DNA of 64,000 nucleotides, taken from assembly GCF_900100735.1 (NCBI RefSeq), contig NZ_FNCJ01000021.1:1-64000 (forward strand). The letters run 5' to 3'. This stretch comes from Paraburkholderia phenazinium. Lineage in GTDB: Bacteria > Pseudomonadota > Gammaproteobacteria > Burkholderiales > Burkholderiaceae. This document shows positions 9,435 to 20,503 of this stretch, in pieces; position 1 is the stretch's first letter; the number at the start of each line of letters is the position of its first letter. The position numbers and the translations under genes were made by a program. Below the pieces are notes generated by a model, which made no database searches, was not told the DNA's origin, and was given only the letters and a program-made list of their open reading frames with translations.

Positions 9435-10919
9435 TTATAGACCGAGCGCGCCGCTCGACAGCAGCCAGGCTGCAATGGCAGCGAGTACGACGAGCGCAGC
9501 CAGAATGGCGGCTTCGAACGGCCTGAACAGACGCACGCGCTGTTCGCGCTTGGCCCAGCCATAGAGGACGACGCCGGGGGCGTAGAGCAGCGCGGAGAGC
9601 AGCAGGTACTTCGGACCTGCCGCATACAGCAGCCAGCAGCAATAGACCGTGGCCAGCGCGCCGATCAGCATGTCGCGCCCGCGTGCCGGATCTCCAGCCG
9701 CATAGTTTTCTCCGGCGATGGCGACGCGGGTGGCGTACACGGCCGAAAAGAGGTAGGGGATCAGGATCATCGAGGTCGCGAGCGAGATCAGTGCCTGATA
9801 TGTCGCATTGGATACCAGCGTGATGATCAGGAACAACTGAACCAGGCCATTCGTTACCCAGAGTGCGTTGGCGGGTACGCCATGGCCGTTCTCACGCGAC
9901 AGGAACTTCGGCATGACGCGGCCGGTGGCTGGCGTGAACAAGGTTTCAGCCGCGAGCAGCGTCCAGGCGAGCAGGGCGCCGCCCACCGAAACCAGCAGCC
10001 CGATGCTGATCAGCACCGCGCCCCAGGTGCCGACCGCCTTGTCCAGCACACCCGCCATCGAGGGGTTCTTCATCGCCGCGAGTTCGCCCTGCGGGACGAT
10101 ACCGAGCGACAGCAAAGACACGGCCATCAGCAACAGCAGCACGATTCCAAAGCCGAACACCGTGGCGTGGCCGACGTCTTCGCGATGCTGGGCGCGCGCC
10201 GAGAACACATTCGCACCTTCGATGCCGATGAAGACCCACACGGTGATCAGCATCGTGCTCTTCACCTGGGTGAATACGTTGCCGAGCTTCGGATCGCCCC
10301 AGAAGTCCTGCGCGAACACGTGGCTGCGAAACGCCACGAGCGCCAGCAGGATGAAGAGCAGCAGGGGAATGACCTTGGCGACGGTCGTGATCGCATTGAG
10401 GACTGCCGCGCCACGAACCCCACGCAGGATCACGAAATGCATCGCCCACAGGACGATGGATGCACCGAGCACTGCGGCGCGCGTATTGCCGTCGCCGAAG
10501 ATCGGGAAGAAGTAACCGAGCGTGCCGAAGACGATGACCAGATAGCCGACATTGCCCAGCCACGCGCTCACCCAGTATCCCCACGCCGAATTGAAACCGA
10601 CGAATTCGCCGGCGCTGGCACGCGCGTAGGCGTAGATACCGTTGTCGAGATCGGGCTTGCGGGTGGTCAGGGCCTGATAGACGAACGCGAGCATCAGCAT
10701 GCCGACGCCGGTGATGAGCCAGCCGATCAGCACGGCGCCGGCACCCGCGCCGGAGGCCATGTTCTGCGGAAGCGAAAAGATCCCGCTGCCGATCATCGAA
10801 CCGACGACAAGGGACGTCAGCAAACCGAGCTTCAACTGTTTCGGTCCAGTCGAAGTAGTTGGCGTCTGATTGGAGGGCGCGACAGATGTGCCTGTCAGTT
10901 GATCTGCGAGATTTTTCAT
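9435..10919 (-). CDS. arcD: Arginine/ornithine antiporter (APC family)
   Basis: 494 aa with about a dozen hydrophobic segments. The first after the leader contains MIGSGIFSLP, the APC-superfamily signature in TM1, and FIGIEGANVFSARA marks TM6. It exchanges external arginine for ornithine produced inside, without energy cost. It is the first arc gene; 59 bases upstream of the ATG is an FNR-type box (10979-10992). A CCTAAT hexamer (bases 10951-10956 read on the minus strand) lies 22 bases from the box. Confidence 0.93.
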   Translation of the reverse strand: MKNLADQLTGTSVAPSNQTPTTSTGPKQLKLGLLTSLVVGSMIGSGIFSLPQNMASGAGAGAVLIGWLITGVGMLMLAFVYQALTTRKPDLDNGIYAYARASAGEFVGFNSAWGYWVSAWLGNVGYLVIVFGTLGYFFPIFGDGNTRAAVLGASIVLWAMHFVILRGVRGAAVLNAITTVAKVIPLLLFILLALVAFRSHVFAQDFWGDPKLGNVFTQVKSTMLITVWVFIGIEGANVFSARAQHREDVGHATVFGFGIVLLLLMAVSLLSLGIVPQGELAAMKNPSMAGVLDKAVGTWGAVLISIGLLVSVGGALLAWTLLAAETLFTPATGRVMPKFLSRENGHGVPANALWVTNGLVQLFLIITLVSNATYQALISLATSMILIPYLFSAVYATRVAIAGENYAAGDPARGRDMLIGALATVYCCWLLYAAGPKYLLLSALLYAPGVVLYGWAKREQRVRLFRPFEAAILAALVVLAAIAAWLLSSGALGL

Positions 10920-10978
10920 GTCACGAACTCTAAGGTCTGGAGATGCATCGATTAGGTCATGACGGCTACCCCAACCGG

Positions 10979-10992
10979 TTGATCTGGATCAG
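10979..10992 (-). promoter_or_regulatory. FNR-type box for arcD operon
   Basis: TTGATCTGGATCAG matches TTGAT-N4-ATCAA with one mismatch. It overlaps the 3' end of the metallo-beta-lactamase gene. A CCTAAT -10 candidate lies 22 bases downstream on the minus strand, placing the box near -41.5 of the arcD promoter. Confidence 0.75.
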
Positions 10993-12416
10993 CTTTCGCC
11001 AACCGTGTGTGCGCCCGGGCTTGCCTCGCAACAATGGAAACTTTCGCCAGTGGCAGATGCCGGCAACTCGACAGCTTCGAGATACGTCGGTATGGTGCAT
11101 GGCCAGTGCAGCGTCTCTTCGATATGGCGGCGCAGTGCGTCGGCAGCAGCCGACTCGCCATGCGTGATGAAGGTTCGCTCCGGGGGGGCGGAAATGGCTC
11201 CTAGCCACGCCAGCGTTTCGCTATAGTCGGCATGGGCGGATAGCGACGAAATCGATTCGACCGCGGCCCGAACCGGAATATATTCCCCATGAATCTTGAT
11301 TGAAGGGGCATGGGCGGCCAGTGCTGCGCCGCGCGTGCCGGCTGCCTGGTAGCCGACGAGCACGATCGTATTGCGGCTATCGGGTGCAAACGCTTTCAGA
11401 TGATGCAGCACCCGCCCGCCGGTGGCCATGCCGCTGCCGGCGATGACCACCATGGGTCCGCGCCGGCTGCTTACTGCTTTCGACTCATCGACGGTGCGCA
11501 CCATCTCCGCTGCGTGGCTCAGTGCATTGGCCTGAGTCATCGTCAGGCGATGCTCGCGTGCGTGATGTCGATAGAGGTCAGTGACGCTGCACGCCATGGG
11601 ACTGTCGAGGTAGACCGGCACGTTGGCCATCCGCCCACTCGCCTTGAGTTCCGCGATGTAGTGAAGAATCGACTGCGCACGCCCGACCGCGAAACACGGA
11701 ATCACGACCATACCGCCTTGTCGGAATGTTCGCGAGAACACGTCGGCAAGTTCGGTGGCCGGGTCGACGGCACTGTGCAGGCGGTCGCCGTAGGTGGACT
11801 CGACGACCAGGTAGTCAGCGTGCGCAAGGGGCATCGGCGCGCGCATGATGGGGTCGTGCGGGCGGCCCAGGTCGCCGGAGAAGGCGATGACCTTGCCCTC
11901 CATGCAGAGCACCACGCTCGCCGCGCCGAGGATATGGCCAGCCGGCAACAGGCGAAAACAGGCGTGGTCGTTGAGCATCGTCGGCACGTCGAAGTCACGC
12001 AGCACGAGGAGCCGGAGGGCGTCTTCCGCATCCTTGAGCGTGTAAAGCGGCAGCGCAGGATGGTGCTTTGAGAATCCATGCCGGTTGGCAAAGTCTGCTT
12101 CCTCTTCCTGCAGCTTCGCGCTGTCGCGCAGCATCACCTCGCACAGGTCGCGGGTGCCGCTAGTGCAGTAGATCGGGCCGCGATACCCCATGCGGGCGAG
12201 CACCGGCAGATAGCCGCTGTGATCGAGATGGGCGTGCGTGAGGATGACGCCGTCGAGCGTTTCGATGGGTACAGGAAGCGCATTCCAGTTACGCATGCGC
12301 AGGTTCTTCGTGCCCTGGAACAGCCCGCAGTCGATCAGGAGGCGAAGGCCGGCGCCTTCGAGGAGATACTTCGATCCGGTGACCGTTTCCGTGGCACCGA
12401 GAAATGTCAGCTTCAT
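10989..12416 (-). CDS. MBL-fold beta-CASP/RMMBL hydrolase (CPSF-like RNA-processing family)
   Basis: 475 aa from the ATG preceded by GAAGGTG. Residues 60-68 hold the zinc motif T-H-A-H-L-D-H-S-G (His61, His63, Asp65, His66). A beta-CASP insert (YLDSPMACSVTDLYRHH) and the RMMBL end (VRAAVESISSLSAHADY, FITHGE) follow. The family includes archaeal CPSF-like and bacterial RNase J-related nucleases, so an RNA endo- or exonuclease is plausible; substrate unknown. It ends at the arcD promoter and probably co-transcribes with the two small genes upstream. Confidence 0.88.
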   Translation of the reverse strand: MKLTFLGATETVTGSKYLLEGAGLRLLIDCGLFQGTKNLRMRNWNALPVPIETLDGVILTHAHLDHSGYLPVLARMGYRGPIYCTSGTRDLCEVMLRDSAKLQEEEADFANRHGFSKHHPALPLYTLKDAEDALRLLVLRDFDVPTMLNDHACFRLLPAGHILGAASVVLCMEGKVIAFSGDLGRPHDPIMRAPMPLAHADYLVVESTYGDRLHSAVDPATELADVFSRTFRQGGMVVIPCFAVGRAQSILHYIAELKASGRMANVPVYLDSPMACSVTDLYRHHAREHRLTMTQANALSHAAEMVRTVDESKAVSSRRGPMVVIAGSGMATGGRVLHHLKAFAPDSRNTIVLVGYQAAGTRGAALAAHAPSIKIHGEYIPVRAAVESISSLSAHADYSETLAWLGAISAPPERTFITHGESAAADALRRHIEETLHWPCTIPTYLEAVELPASATGESFHCCEASPGAHTVGES

Positions 12417-12461
12417 AAGAGCACCTTCAAATGGGGAGATGAGGTGAGGTTTGCCTGCCAC

Positions 12462-12707
12462 TCATGGCGAGTACGGGTTAGCCCGTATCGTCAGGCGTGC
12501 TATCGCAGGCGGAAACACGCACCACGCGCCATCGTCATGCTGGAAGAAGAAGATCGCAACCGGACCATCCTTGCGAATCGTCTCGACGCGTACGCTGCGC
12601 GTTTGACTGGCGGGCGTCCGCCTGGCGCGCGTGACATGAACCGGGGTCGCAACCGGCGCCAGCCATTTTTCTACCAGCCAACGCAGGGACTGTTCGCCAC
12701 TTTTCAT
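12462..12707 (-). CDS. Small protein of unknown function (81 aa)
   Basis: The ATG follows a clear AAGGAG ribosome-binding site. The protein is basic in the middle (VTRARRTPASQTRSVRV) with a hydrophobic C-terminal half (GPVAIFFFQHDDGAWCVFPP). I recognise no family. It sits 45 bases upstream of the metallo-beta-lactamase gene in the same direction and 31 bases after the next small gene, so the three are probably one unit. Confidence 0.6.
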   Translation of the reverse strand: MKSGEQSLRWLVEKWLAPVATPVHVTRARRTPASQTRSVRVETIRKDGPVAIFFFQHDDGAWCVFPPAIARLTIRANPYSP

Positions 12708-12738
12708 TTGCTTCTCCTTCAACATCGCCAGCTCGGCA

Positions 12739-12966
12739 TCACGCTGTCAGGGTCGTGCGCAGGGCTTCGGCAAACCGCCTGAACGATGCGAGGGAACCAG
12801 CGATGCTCTGGTACTTTTCCCGCCCGATCTGTCCGTCTAGTGTGATCAACATGCCCGCTTCGTGGGCGAGCGCGAGTATTTGATCGAGTTCGGTGCATCC
12901 CTGAGCGCCTTCGGTAGTGGCCATGGTCGTGATGGCTGGGCGGGCAAAAGCAGACTGGTTCGACAT
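12739..12966 (-). CDS. Small protein of unknown function (75 aa), first gene of the minus-strand arc-region cluster
   Basis: GGGAG lies 7 bases before the ATG. The protein looks cytoplasmic and mostly helical (TELDQILALAHEAG, SLASFRRFAEALR), with no signal peptide or Cys. No family recognised. It is the first gene of a run of eleven minus-strand genes reaching to base 1280. The region upstream contains a hairpin and a palindrome but no FNR-type box. Confidence 0.6.
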   Translation of the reverse strand: MSNQSAFARPAITTMATTEGAQGCTELDQILALAHEAGMLITLDGQIGREKYQSIAGSLASFRRFAEALRTTLTA

Positions 12967-13077
12967 GATCGTCTCCCTGGAGAGGTCCGGTGACCGCGCG
13001 GTGCACTTTGACGGCGCCTGTCATCAGAATTGCGGTTCCATGAATCCAGTATTGGTCACACTCGCGAGGACGCAAAT

Positions 13078-13121
13078 CAGGTGGCGCTGAACTTTGCGTA
13101 AGCCACCTGACATATGTGTCA
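13078..13121. promoter_or_regulatory. Hairpin plus 14-bp palindrome upstream of the 12966-1280 gene run
   Basis: CAGGTGGC (13078-13085) and GCCACCTG (13102-13109) form an 8-bp stem with a 16-base loop. Directly next to it TGACATATGTGTCA (13108-13121) is a TGACA-N4-TGTCA dyad with the same 5-4-5 geometry as an FNR box but a different sequence. No T tract follows on either strand, so a simple terminator is unlikely. An operator for a CRP/FNR relative is one possibility. Confidence 0.4.
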
Positions 13122-13179
13122 GCGTTCTCCTACACGAGGTGACGCGTTGATAGGGCGCAATTCATTCCGGGTGGTACAG

Positions 13180-14064
13180 CTATCCCTGAGTGTTGGACCG
13201 TTCGTACCACTGCACAATGATTTGCCAGATCTGTTGAGCCGTTTCGGCGATGCAGAACAGGTCTGCATCGCTCGCAGCGATCATGCCCTCGTCGATCAGG
13301 AACTGGACGTCGAAGGCCTGGCGCCAGAAGCGCTCACCCACGAGCAGCACGGGAAGCGGCTTGATCTTGCCTGTCTGCAGGAGTGTCAATACTTCGAAGA
13401 GTTCGTCACAGGTGCCGTAGCCGCCCGGGAAAAAGACCGCTGCCTTCGCTCGCTCGAGCAGGTGCAGCTTGCGGATCGCGAAATAGTGGAAGCGGAAACA
13501 GAGATCCGGTGTCAGGTAGGGATTCGGCAACTGCTCATGTGGCAGTGAAATATTGAAGCCGACGCTCGCCGAGCCGGACTCGAACGCGCCTCGATTGGCT
13601 GCTTCCATGATGCCTGGCCCACCGCCTGTGACGACTGTCAGCTTGGGCAGCGTGAGCGTTGCCTCCGCGCGTCCGATGAGACGGCCAAGCTCGCAAGCAA
13701 CCGTGTTGTAGGTGCTCTTTTCCAGAACGCGCTGCGCGACCATGACGTTGCGCTTGCAGAGCGGATCGACTGGTGCGTTGTCTAATGCCTGCTGTGCCGT
13801 CTCAAGCCGCTGTTGCGCCACGCCGGGTTCGACGAGGCGCGTGCTTCCGTACACGACGACGGTATGGTCGATCTGGTGGCGCTGCAGCAGCTCTTCAGCC
13901 TTCCAGTAATCCAGTTGCAGGCGCACGCCGCACATTTCCGGGCGCTGCAGGAAAGCGAGATCTTCATCGGCCTGCCGGTAGCTCGGGCTTTCGACGAGGC
14001 GCTGAACCCTGAGATCGGCTTGAGGCGCGGACGGCATCGAGGTGACAACGGTTTTTTCAATCAT
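13180..14064 (-). CDS. LOG-family (TIGR00730-like) Rossmann-fold protein
   Basis: 294 aa. The family motifs GGGPGIMEA and PGGYGTCDE are both present, in the second half. Family members are phosphoribohydrolases that release cytokinin-like bases or hydrolyse nucleoside monophosphates; some are annotated as lysine decarboxylases by mistake. The extra roughly 100 N-terminal residues resemble the longer LOG subgroup. It has its own FNR-type box 80 bases upstream (14144-14157), so it is probably induced with the other stress genes. The physiological substrate is not evident. Confidence 0.85.
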   Translation of the reverse strand: MIEKTVVTSMPSAPQADLRVQRLVESPSYRQADEDLAFLQRPEMCGVRLQLDYWKAEELLQRHQIDHTVVVYGSTRLVEPGVAQQRLETAQQALDNAPVDPLCKRNVMVAQRVLEKSTYNTVACELGRLIGRAEATLTLPKLTVVTGGGPGIMEAANRGAFESGSASVGFNISLPHEQLPNPYLTPDLCFRFHYFAIRKLHLLERAKAAVFFPGGYGTCDELFEVLTLLQTGKIKPLPVLLVGERFWRQAFDVQFLIDEGMIAASDADLFCIAETAQQIWQIIVQWYERSNTQG

Positions 14065-14143
14065 GAAATGCCCCGCTCAGAGAGAGATCAGGTGTCTCCG
14101 CTTTGCAACTAGCTTCATGATTGACACATGCCGGATGCACTTG

Positions 14144-14157
14144 ATGATCCAGATCAA
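14144..14157 (-). promoter_or_regulatory. FNR-type box for the LOG-family gene
   Basis: ATGATCCAGATCAA has one mismatch to TTGAT-N4-ATCAA. AATCAT lies 21 bases downstream on the minus strand as a -10 candidate. Confidence 0.6.
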
Positions 14158-14277
14158 ATGCAATAAACAGCCAGAACGCAGAACTGACAATCGCGGCACG
14201 ACGCGCAAGCGATTGCATGCAGCGGCCGCCGCGGTCGGGAGCGCAGAGCGTCCCGACCTCAACGAGCGCCGGCATAC

Positions 14278-17145
<2,868 letters not shown>

Positions 17146-17477
17146 TTCCTGCCTCCTTGATATGACCGTCGAATGCCCGGATCGATGCCGCGCCCGATGG
17201 CGTGAACTCAATAGGGGAATTCTGGATGGCAACCGCTCATAAGCTTTTAGCTTGATCAAGGAAGTGCCAGGGCCGGGCAATCGATCGGGGGCGGCCGCGC
17301 AACGGCCCTGGCATGAAATTCCTGCTACGTGTATTGATGCGGCTCGATTTCAGACCTTCCAGGCGGGGTTGATCTCTGTCAAGAGCGAGGTGCTATAGAG
17401 CACACAGACTGAAAACTCCTATGTGGATGGGCGACCGTGCAATTTGACGGGAGCGGGCGCTGGCTCTGGAGACGATG
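17146..17477. other. Divergent intergenic region between the clp gene and a USP gene
   Basis: 332 bases without a gene. It holds a palindromic CTTGATCAAG (about 17250-17259) and an 11-bp inverted repeat TGCCAGGGCCG / CGGCCCTGGCA (17265-17275 and 17303-17313) with a GC-rich 27-base loop. An FNR-type box lies at 17369-17382. On the minus strand CCCCTATT near 17210 faintly resembles a heat-shock (RpoH) -10 for the clp gene, but no convincing -35 is present. Confidence 0.5.
17369..17382 (+). promoter_or_regulatory. FNR-type box for USP gene
   Basis: TTGATCTCTGTCAA, one mismatch. The hexamer at the standard distance (CAGACT) is poor. A better TATAGA in TGCTATAGA lies only 11 bases from the box, so promoter geometry is uncertain. 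Confidence 0.55.
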
Positions 17478-17957
17478 ATGTACAAGCGAATTCTGGTGGG
17501 ACTTGATGGTAGCGAGGCTGCGAGCCGGGCACTCGACGAGGCGGTGACGATTGCACGGACGACCGGTGCCACGATCACCGCCATTTACGTGGTGATGCAC
17601 GCTGCCCGGCTCGTCGAGACCAGCGCCGGTCTCGTCGATGAACGGCCTGCTAGCAAAGCGGATGACGAAGCTGCCCGGGCGGCGTTGGATCATGCTGACC
17701 AGGTCTTTCGAGCGAATCACCTTCGTGGCACGGTGCGTGAAATCGATGCTTATGGCGAAGACGTCGCGGCGGTCCTCGCCCATGCCGCGTCAGGACATGA
17801 GGCTGATCTCGTCGTAATGGGTACGCACGGCCGCCACGGCGTGCGCCGGCTGCTGCTAGGCAGCGTAGCCGAGTCATTCGTGCGCATCTCCGACGTGCCG
17901 GTATTGCTGGTGCGACACGCTCCGTGGGTCGAACCGGAAGTTGATGCTAATGTGTAA
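17478..17957 (+). CDS. Universal stress protein (UspA family)
   Basis: 159 aa. The second of two adjacent ATGs is chosen because GGAGA ends 5 bases before it. N-terminus MYKRILVGLDGSEAASRAL and the ATP-binding GTHGRHGVRRLLLGSVAE (G-2x-G-9x-G-S) are typical. Divergent to the clp gene, with an FNR-type box about 95 bases upstream. Its downstream neighbour lemA has a separate box, so it is probably monocistronic. Confidence 0.92.
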   Translation: MYKRILVGLDGSEAASRALDEAVTIARTTGATITAIYVVMHAARLVETSAGLVDERPASKADDEAARAALDHADQVFRANHLRGTVREIDAYGEDVAAVLAHAASGHEADLVVMGTHGRHGVRRLLLGSVAESFVRISDVPVLLVRHAPWVEPEVDANV

Positions 17958-18007
17958 TCGAGAACGTGCTGCAGCGCACACGAGGGGATTTTCGCCCGGC
18001 GGGTCAA

Positions 18008-18021
18008 TTGATCTTGGTCAA
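18008..18021 (+). promoter_or_regulatory. FNR-type promoter for the lemA operon
   Basis: TTGATCTTGGTCAA, one mismatch, followed after 21 bases by TAGCCT (18043-18048). This gives a predicted start near 18056 and a leader of about 37 bases. Confidence 0.75.
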
Positions 18022-18092
18022 CGTACACCGGGTCCTTACGCGTAGCCTGAGGCATGTCTGCATGCACGTGCAGGGACGAACAGGAAGGCTAT

Positions 18093-18713
18093 ATGCGCAC
18101 TCTATGTCTAGCGTTGCTTGCTGTCATCGTGCTATCCGTCTCCGGGTGCGGCTACAACGCTATCCAGACTCAGGATGAGCAGGTGAAGGCGAGCTGGTCG
18201 GAGGTGCTCAACCAGTACCAGCGTCGTGCTGACCTGGTGCCGAACCTCGTGAATACCGTGAAGGGCTACGCAAGCCAGGAACGAGCGGTGTTCATTAGCG
18301 TGGCCGAGGCGCGTGCCAGGGTCGGGTCGGTGCAGGCCACTCCAGAGCTCATTAACGACCCGCAGGCATTCGCCAGGTTCGAAGCGGCCCAGGCACAGTT
18401 GTCCTCTTCGTTATCGCGACTGCTCGTCATCTCCGAGAGTTATCCGCAGTTGAAGTCCGATGCCAACTTTCGCGACTTGCAGGCGCAGCTCGAAGGCACT
18501 GAAAACCGCATAACGGTGGCCCGTAACCGCTATATCAAGGCAGTACAGGACTACAACACGACCGTGCGGTCATTTCCGTCCAATCTCACGGCAAGCATGT
18601 TCGGCTACAAGGAGAAACCTAATTTCTCGGTGTCCGATGAGGCAGCGATCGCGCGTCCTCCGCAGGTCGACTTCCGCACGGTGCCCATGCCGGCGAGTGG
18701 AGCGGCAAATTGA
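18093..18713 (+). CDS. lemA: LemA-family lipoprotein
   Basis: 206 aa from the ATG after AGGAAGG. The lipobox LSVSGC (Cys at about 19) predicts an acylated periplasm-facing protein. The LemA core is clear: VKASWSEVLNQYQRRADLVPNLVNTVKGYA and NRYIKAVQDYNTTVRSFP. LemA proteins have one membrane anchor and a long helical bundle; their biochemical role is poorly known. The stop overlaps the start of the TPM-domain gene, a common LemA-TPM pairing. Confidence 0.92.
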   Translation: MRTLCLALLAVIVLSVSGCGYNAIQTQDEQVKASWSEVLNQYQRRADLVPNLVNTVKGYASQERAVFISVAEARARVGSVQATPELINDPQAFARFEAAQAQLSSSLSRLLVISESYPQLKSDANFRDLQAQLEGTENRITVARNRYIKAVQDYNTTVRSFPSNLTASMFGYKEKPNFSVSDEAAIARPPQVDFRTVPMPASGAAN

Positions 18714-19570
18714 AGATCGTCAAACCTGCCGGCTTGCTGCTGCTCGCCGTCCTCACATTCTTGCCGTGTGGCGCCGGCGCGGAGGTGGCGGTTCCGGCAC
18801 TGACGGCGCACGTCACCGACGAGACGGCCACGCTCACTGGCGAACAGCGTTCGGCGCTAGAACAGAGCTTGCAGACTTTCGAGGAAAAAAAGGGAAGCCA
18901 GATCTCGGTGCTTATCGTGCCCACCACCCAGCCGGAAACGATCGAACAGTATTCGATGCGCGTCGTCGAGCAATGGAAGCTGGGACGCACGCGCGTTGAT
19001 GACGGCGTGCTGCTGATCATCGCCAAAGACGACCGGACCCTGCGCATCGAAGTCGGCTACGGTCTCGAGGGTGCGCTTACCGACGCAACCAGCAGCCGCA
19101 TTATCAACGAGACCATTGTTCCGAGATTCCAACAAGGTGACTTCTACGGCGGTGTAGTGGCCGGCGTCGACAGCATTATGCGTGTGGTCGATGGCGAACC
19201 TCTGCCGCCTCCGCAACAGCATGCGGATGACGCGTCCGGGCAACTCGCGCGCTATTTACCGATTCTTTTCGTGCTCACCCTCGTGGCGGGCGGCGTATTG
19301 CGCGTGGTATTGGGGCGGTTGCCCGGGTCTGTGGTGACTGGCGGATCTGTTGCTGCCGTCGCGTGGCTGTTGTCCGGCACGTTGTTCGTCGCGGTGTTGG
19401 CAGGTGGTATCGCCCTCGCTTACACGTTGCTTGGCAGCGGCCTGGGCGCCTACGCCGGAGGCCGTACTATCGGCGGCCCTCCAGGCAGATTCGGCAGCGG
19501 CTCGGGCCGGACGACCTTCAGGGGCGGTGGCGGGGGATTTGGTGGTGGCGGCGCATCGGGCAGGTGGTAG
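18710..19570 (+). CDS. TPM-domain membrane protein (YgcG family)
   Basis: 286 aa. It starts at a TTG that overlaps the lemA stop by four bases. Signal peptide, TPM domain (about 30-165, with RVDDGVLLIIAKDDRTLRIEVGYG written here in part), two hydrophobic segments (about 180-250), and a Gly/Ser-rich tail ending GGGASGRW. The Gly-rich tail and order are typical for YgcG-like partners of LemA. The TPM fold has been linked to phosphatase activity in plants; in bacteria the function is unknown. Confidence 0.9.
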   Translation: MKIVKPAGLLLLAVLTFLPCGAGAEVAVPALTAHVTDETATLTGEQRSALEQSLQTFEEKKGSQISVLIVPTTQPETIEQYSMRVVEQWKLGRTRVDDGVLLIIAKDDRTLRIEVGYGLEGALTDATSSRIINETIVPRFQQGDFYGGVVAGVDSIMRVVDGEPLPPPQQHADDASGQLARYLPILFVLTLVAGGVLRVVLGRLPGSVVTGGSVAAVAWLLSGTLFVAVLAGGIALAYTLLGSGLGAYAGGRTIGGPPGRFGSGSGRTTFRGGGGGFGGGGASGRW

Positions 19571-19572
19571 CC

Positions 19573-20070
19573 ATGGTGCTCGAACGCGTCCTCAGACATC
19601 TGCTCGTGACCCGGTGGCACGTCAATCGTGCTTTTCCGGCTGATACGCTGCGCGCCATTGAAAAGGCCATCCGGGAAAATCATCGAACCCACGTTGGGCA
19701 GATCCGGTTTGCCGTCGAAGGTGCGCTGCATATCGGAGCTTTGTTGGAAGGAATGTCGGCGCAGGAACGTGCAATCGATGTCTTTTCCGAGTTGCGGGTC
19801 TGGGATACGGAACACAACAACGGGGTACTTATTTATCTCCTGTTAGCCGATCACGATGTGGAGATCGTTGCGGATCGTGGGGCACATGCCCGGATCAACT
19901 CTGGTGAGTGGGACGCCATTTGCCGGCAGATGGAGGCCGCTTTCAAGCTCGGCGACTATCGGGCCGGAGTACTCCGCGGTATCGAAGAGGTGACGGCGTT
20001 GCTGAAAAGACATTTTCCAGCTCAGCAGGAAACGCATGACGAATTGCCGAGTAAACCAGCTGTGCTTTGA
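19573..20070 (+). CDS. TPM-domain protein, second copy, cytoplasmic-looking
   Basis: 165 aa, two bases after the previous stop. The TPM core is visible (IEKAIRENHRTHVGQIRFAVE, NNGVLIYLLLADHDVEIVADRG) but there is no signal peptide and no membrane segment. This is the shorter TPM form that usually accompanies lemA and ygcG. A small hairpin (GAGCGA-4-TCGCTC, 20069-20084) overlaps its stop codon. Confidence 0.85.
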   Translation: MVLERVLRHLLVTRWHVNRAFPADTLRAIEKAIRENHRTHVGQIRFAVEGALHIGALLEGMSAQERAIDVFSELRVWDTEHNNGVLIYLLLADHDVEIVADRGAHARINSGEWDAICRQMEAAFKLGDYRAGVLRGIEEVTALLKRHFPAQQETHDELPSKPAVL

Positions 20071-20236
20071 GCGATATCTCGCTCGATGCCGGCAGTGGGA
20101 AGAGTGTGGCGCTGCGTGAACATTTTGAGGCGCTTGCGTTTGCCCTGGAGCCATCGGGGCAGCGCCAGATTTGATACTCCTGGAACGGGAGTCGAATTGA
20201 TTCGCAAGTCCTCTGCCAACCTTGCAAGGAATAGCC

Positions 20237-20407
20237 ATGAATGCCGATGCAGCCAAGAAAGTATTTTCCGAATTTGATGATCTCGCCTCGAAAAGCGAGG
20301 ACGCAAATGTCCAGTTTTTGATTCGGGCAATGAAGCTCCATGCCGAGCTCACGAATGCCCGGCTCGTGTCCCTCGAGCAGGCATTGCTTGCCTTGTTGAA
20401 GAAGTGA
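20237..20407 (+). CDS. Small helical protein of unknown function (56 aa)
   Basis: AAGGA lies 6 bases before the ATG. The sequence is acidic to neutral and entirely helix-compatible (VFSEFDDLASKSED, NVQFLIRAMKLHAELTNA, LEQALLALLKK). No family recognised. It is a real gene candidate because of its ribosome-binding site and protein-like composition. Upstream (20071-20236) I see no FNR-type box. Confidence 0.6.
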   Translation: MNADAAKKVFSEFDDLASKSEDANVQFLIRAMKLHAELTNARLVSLEQALLALLKK

Positions 20408-20503
20408 GCGAAGCAAGTTGATCGCGGCGTGAGCGCACCGGGATTCTGCGGTCACGCCTTCCTGGGGTTTACCTTCGAGCGCGATGAGGCAGGGGGCTAA
20501 GCG

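Noticed and set aside
17250..17259. CTTGATCAAG palindrome as an FNR box for the clp gene
   Set aside because: The half sites touch with no N4 spacer, so it does not fit the FNR geometry.
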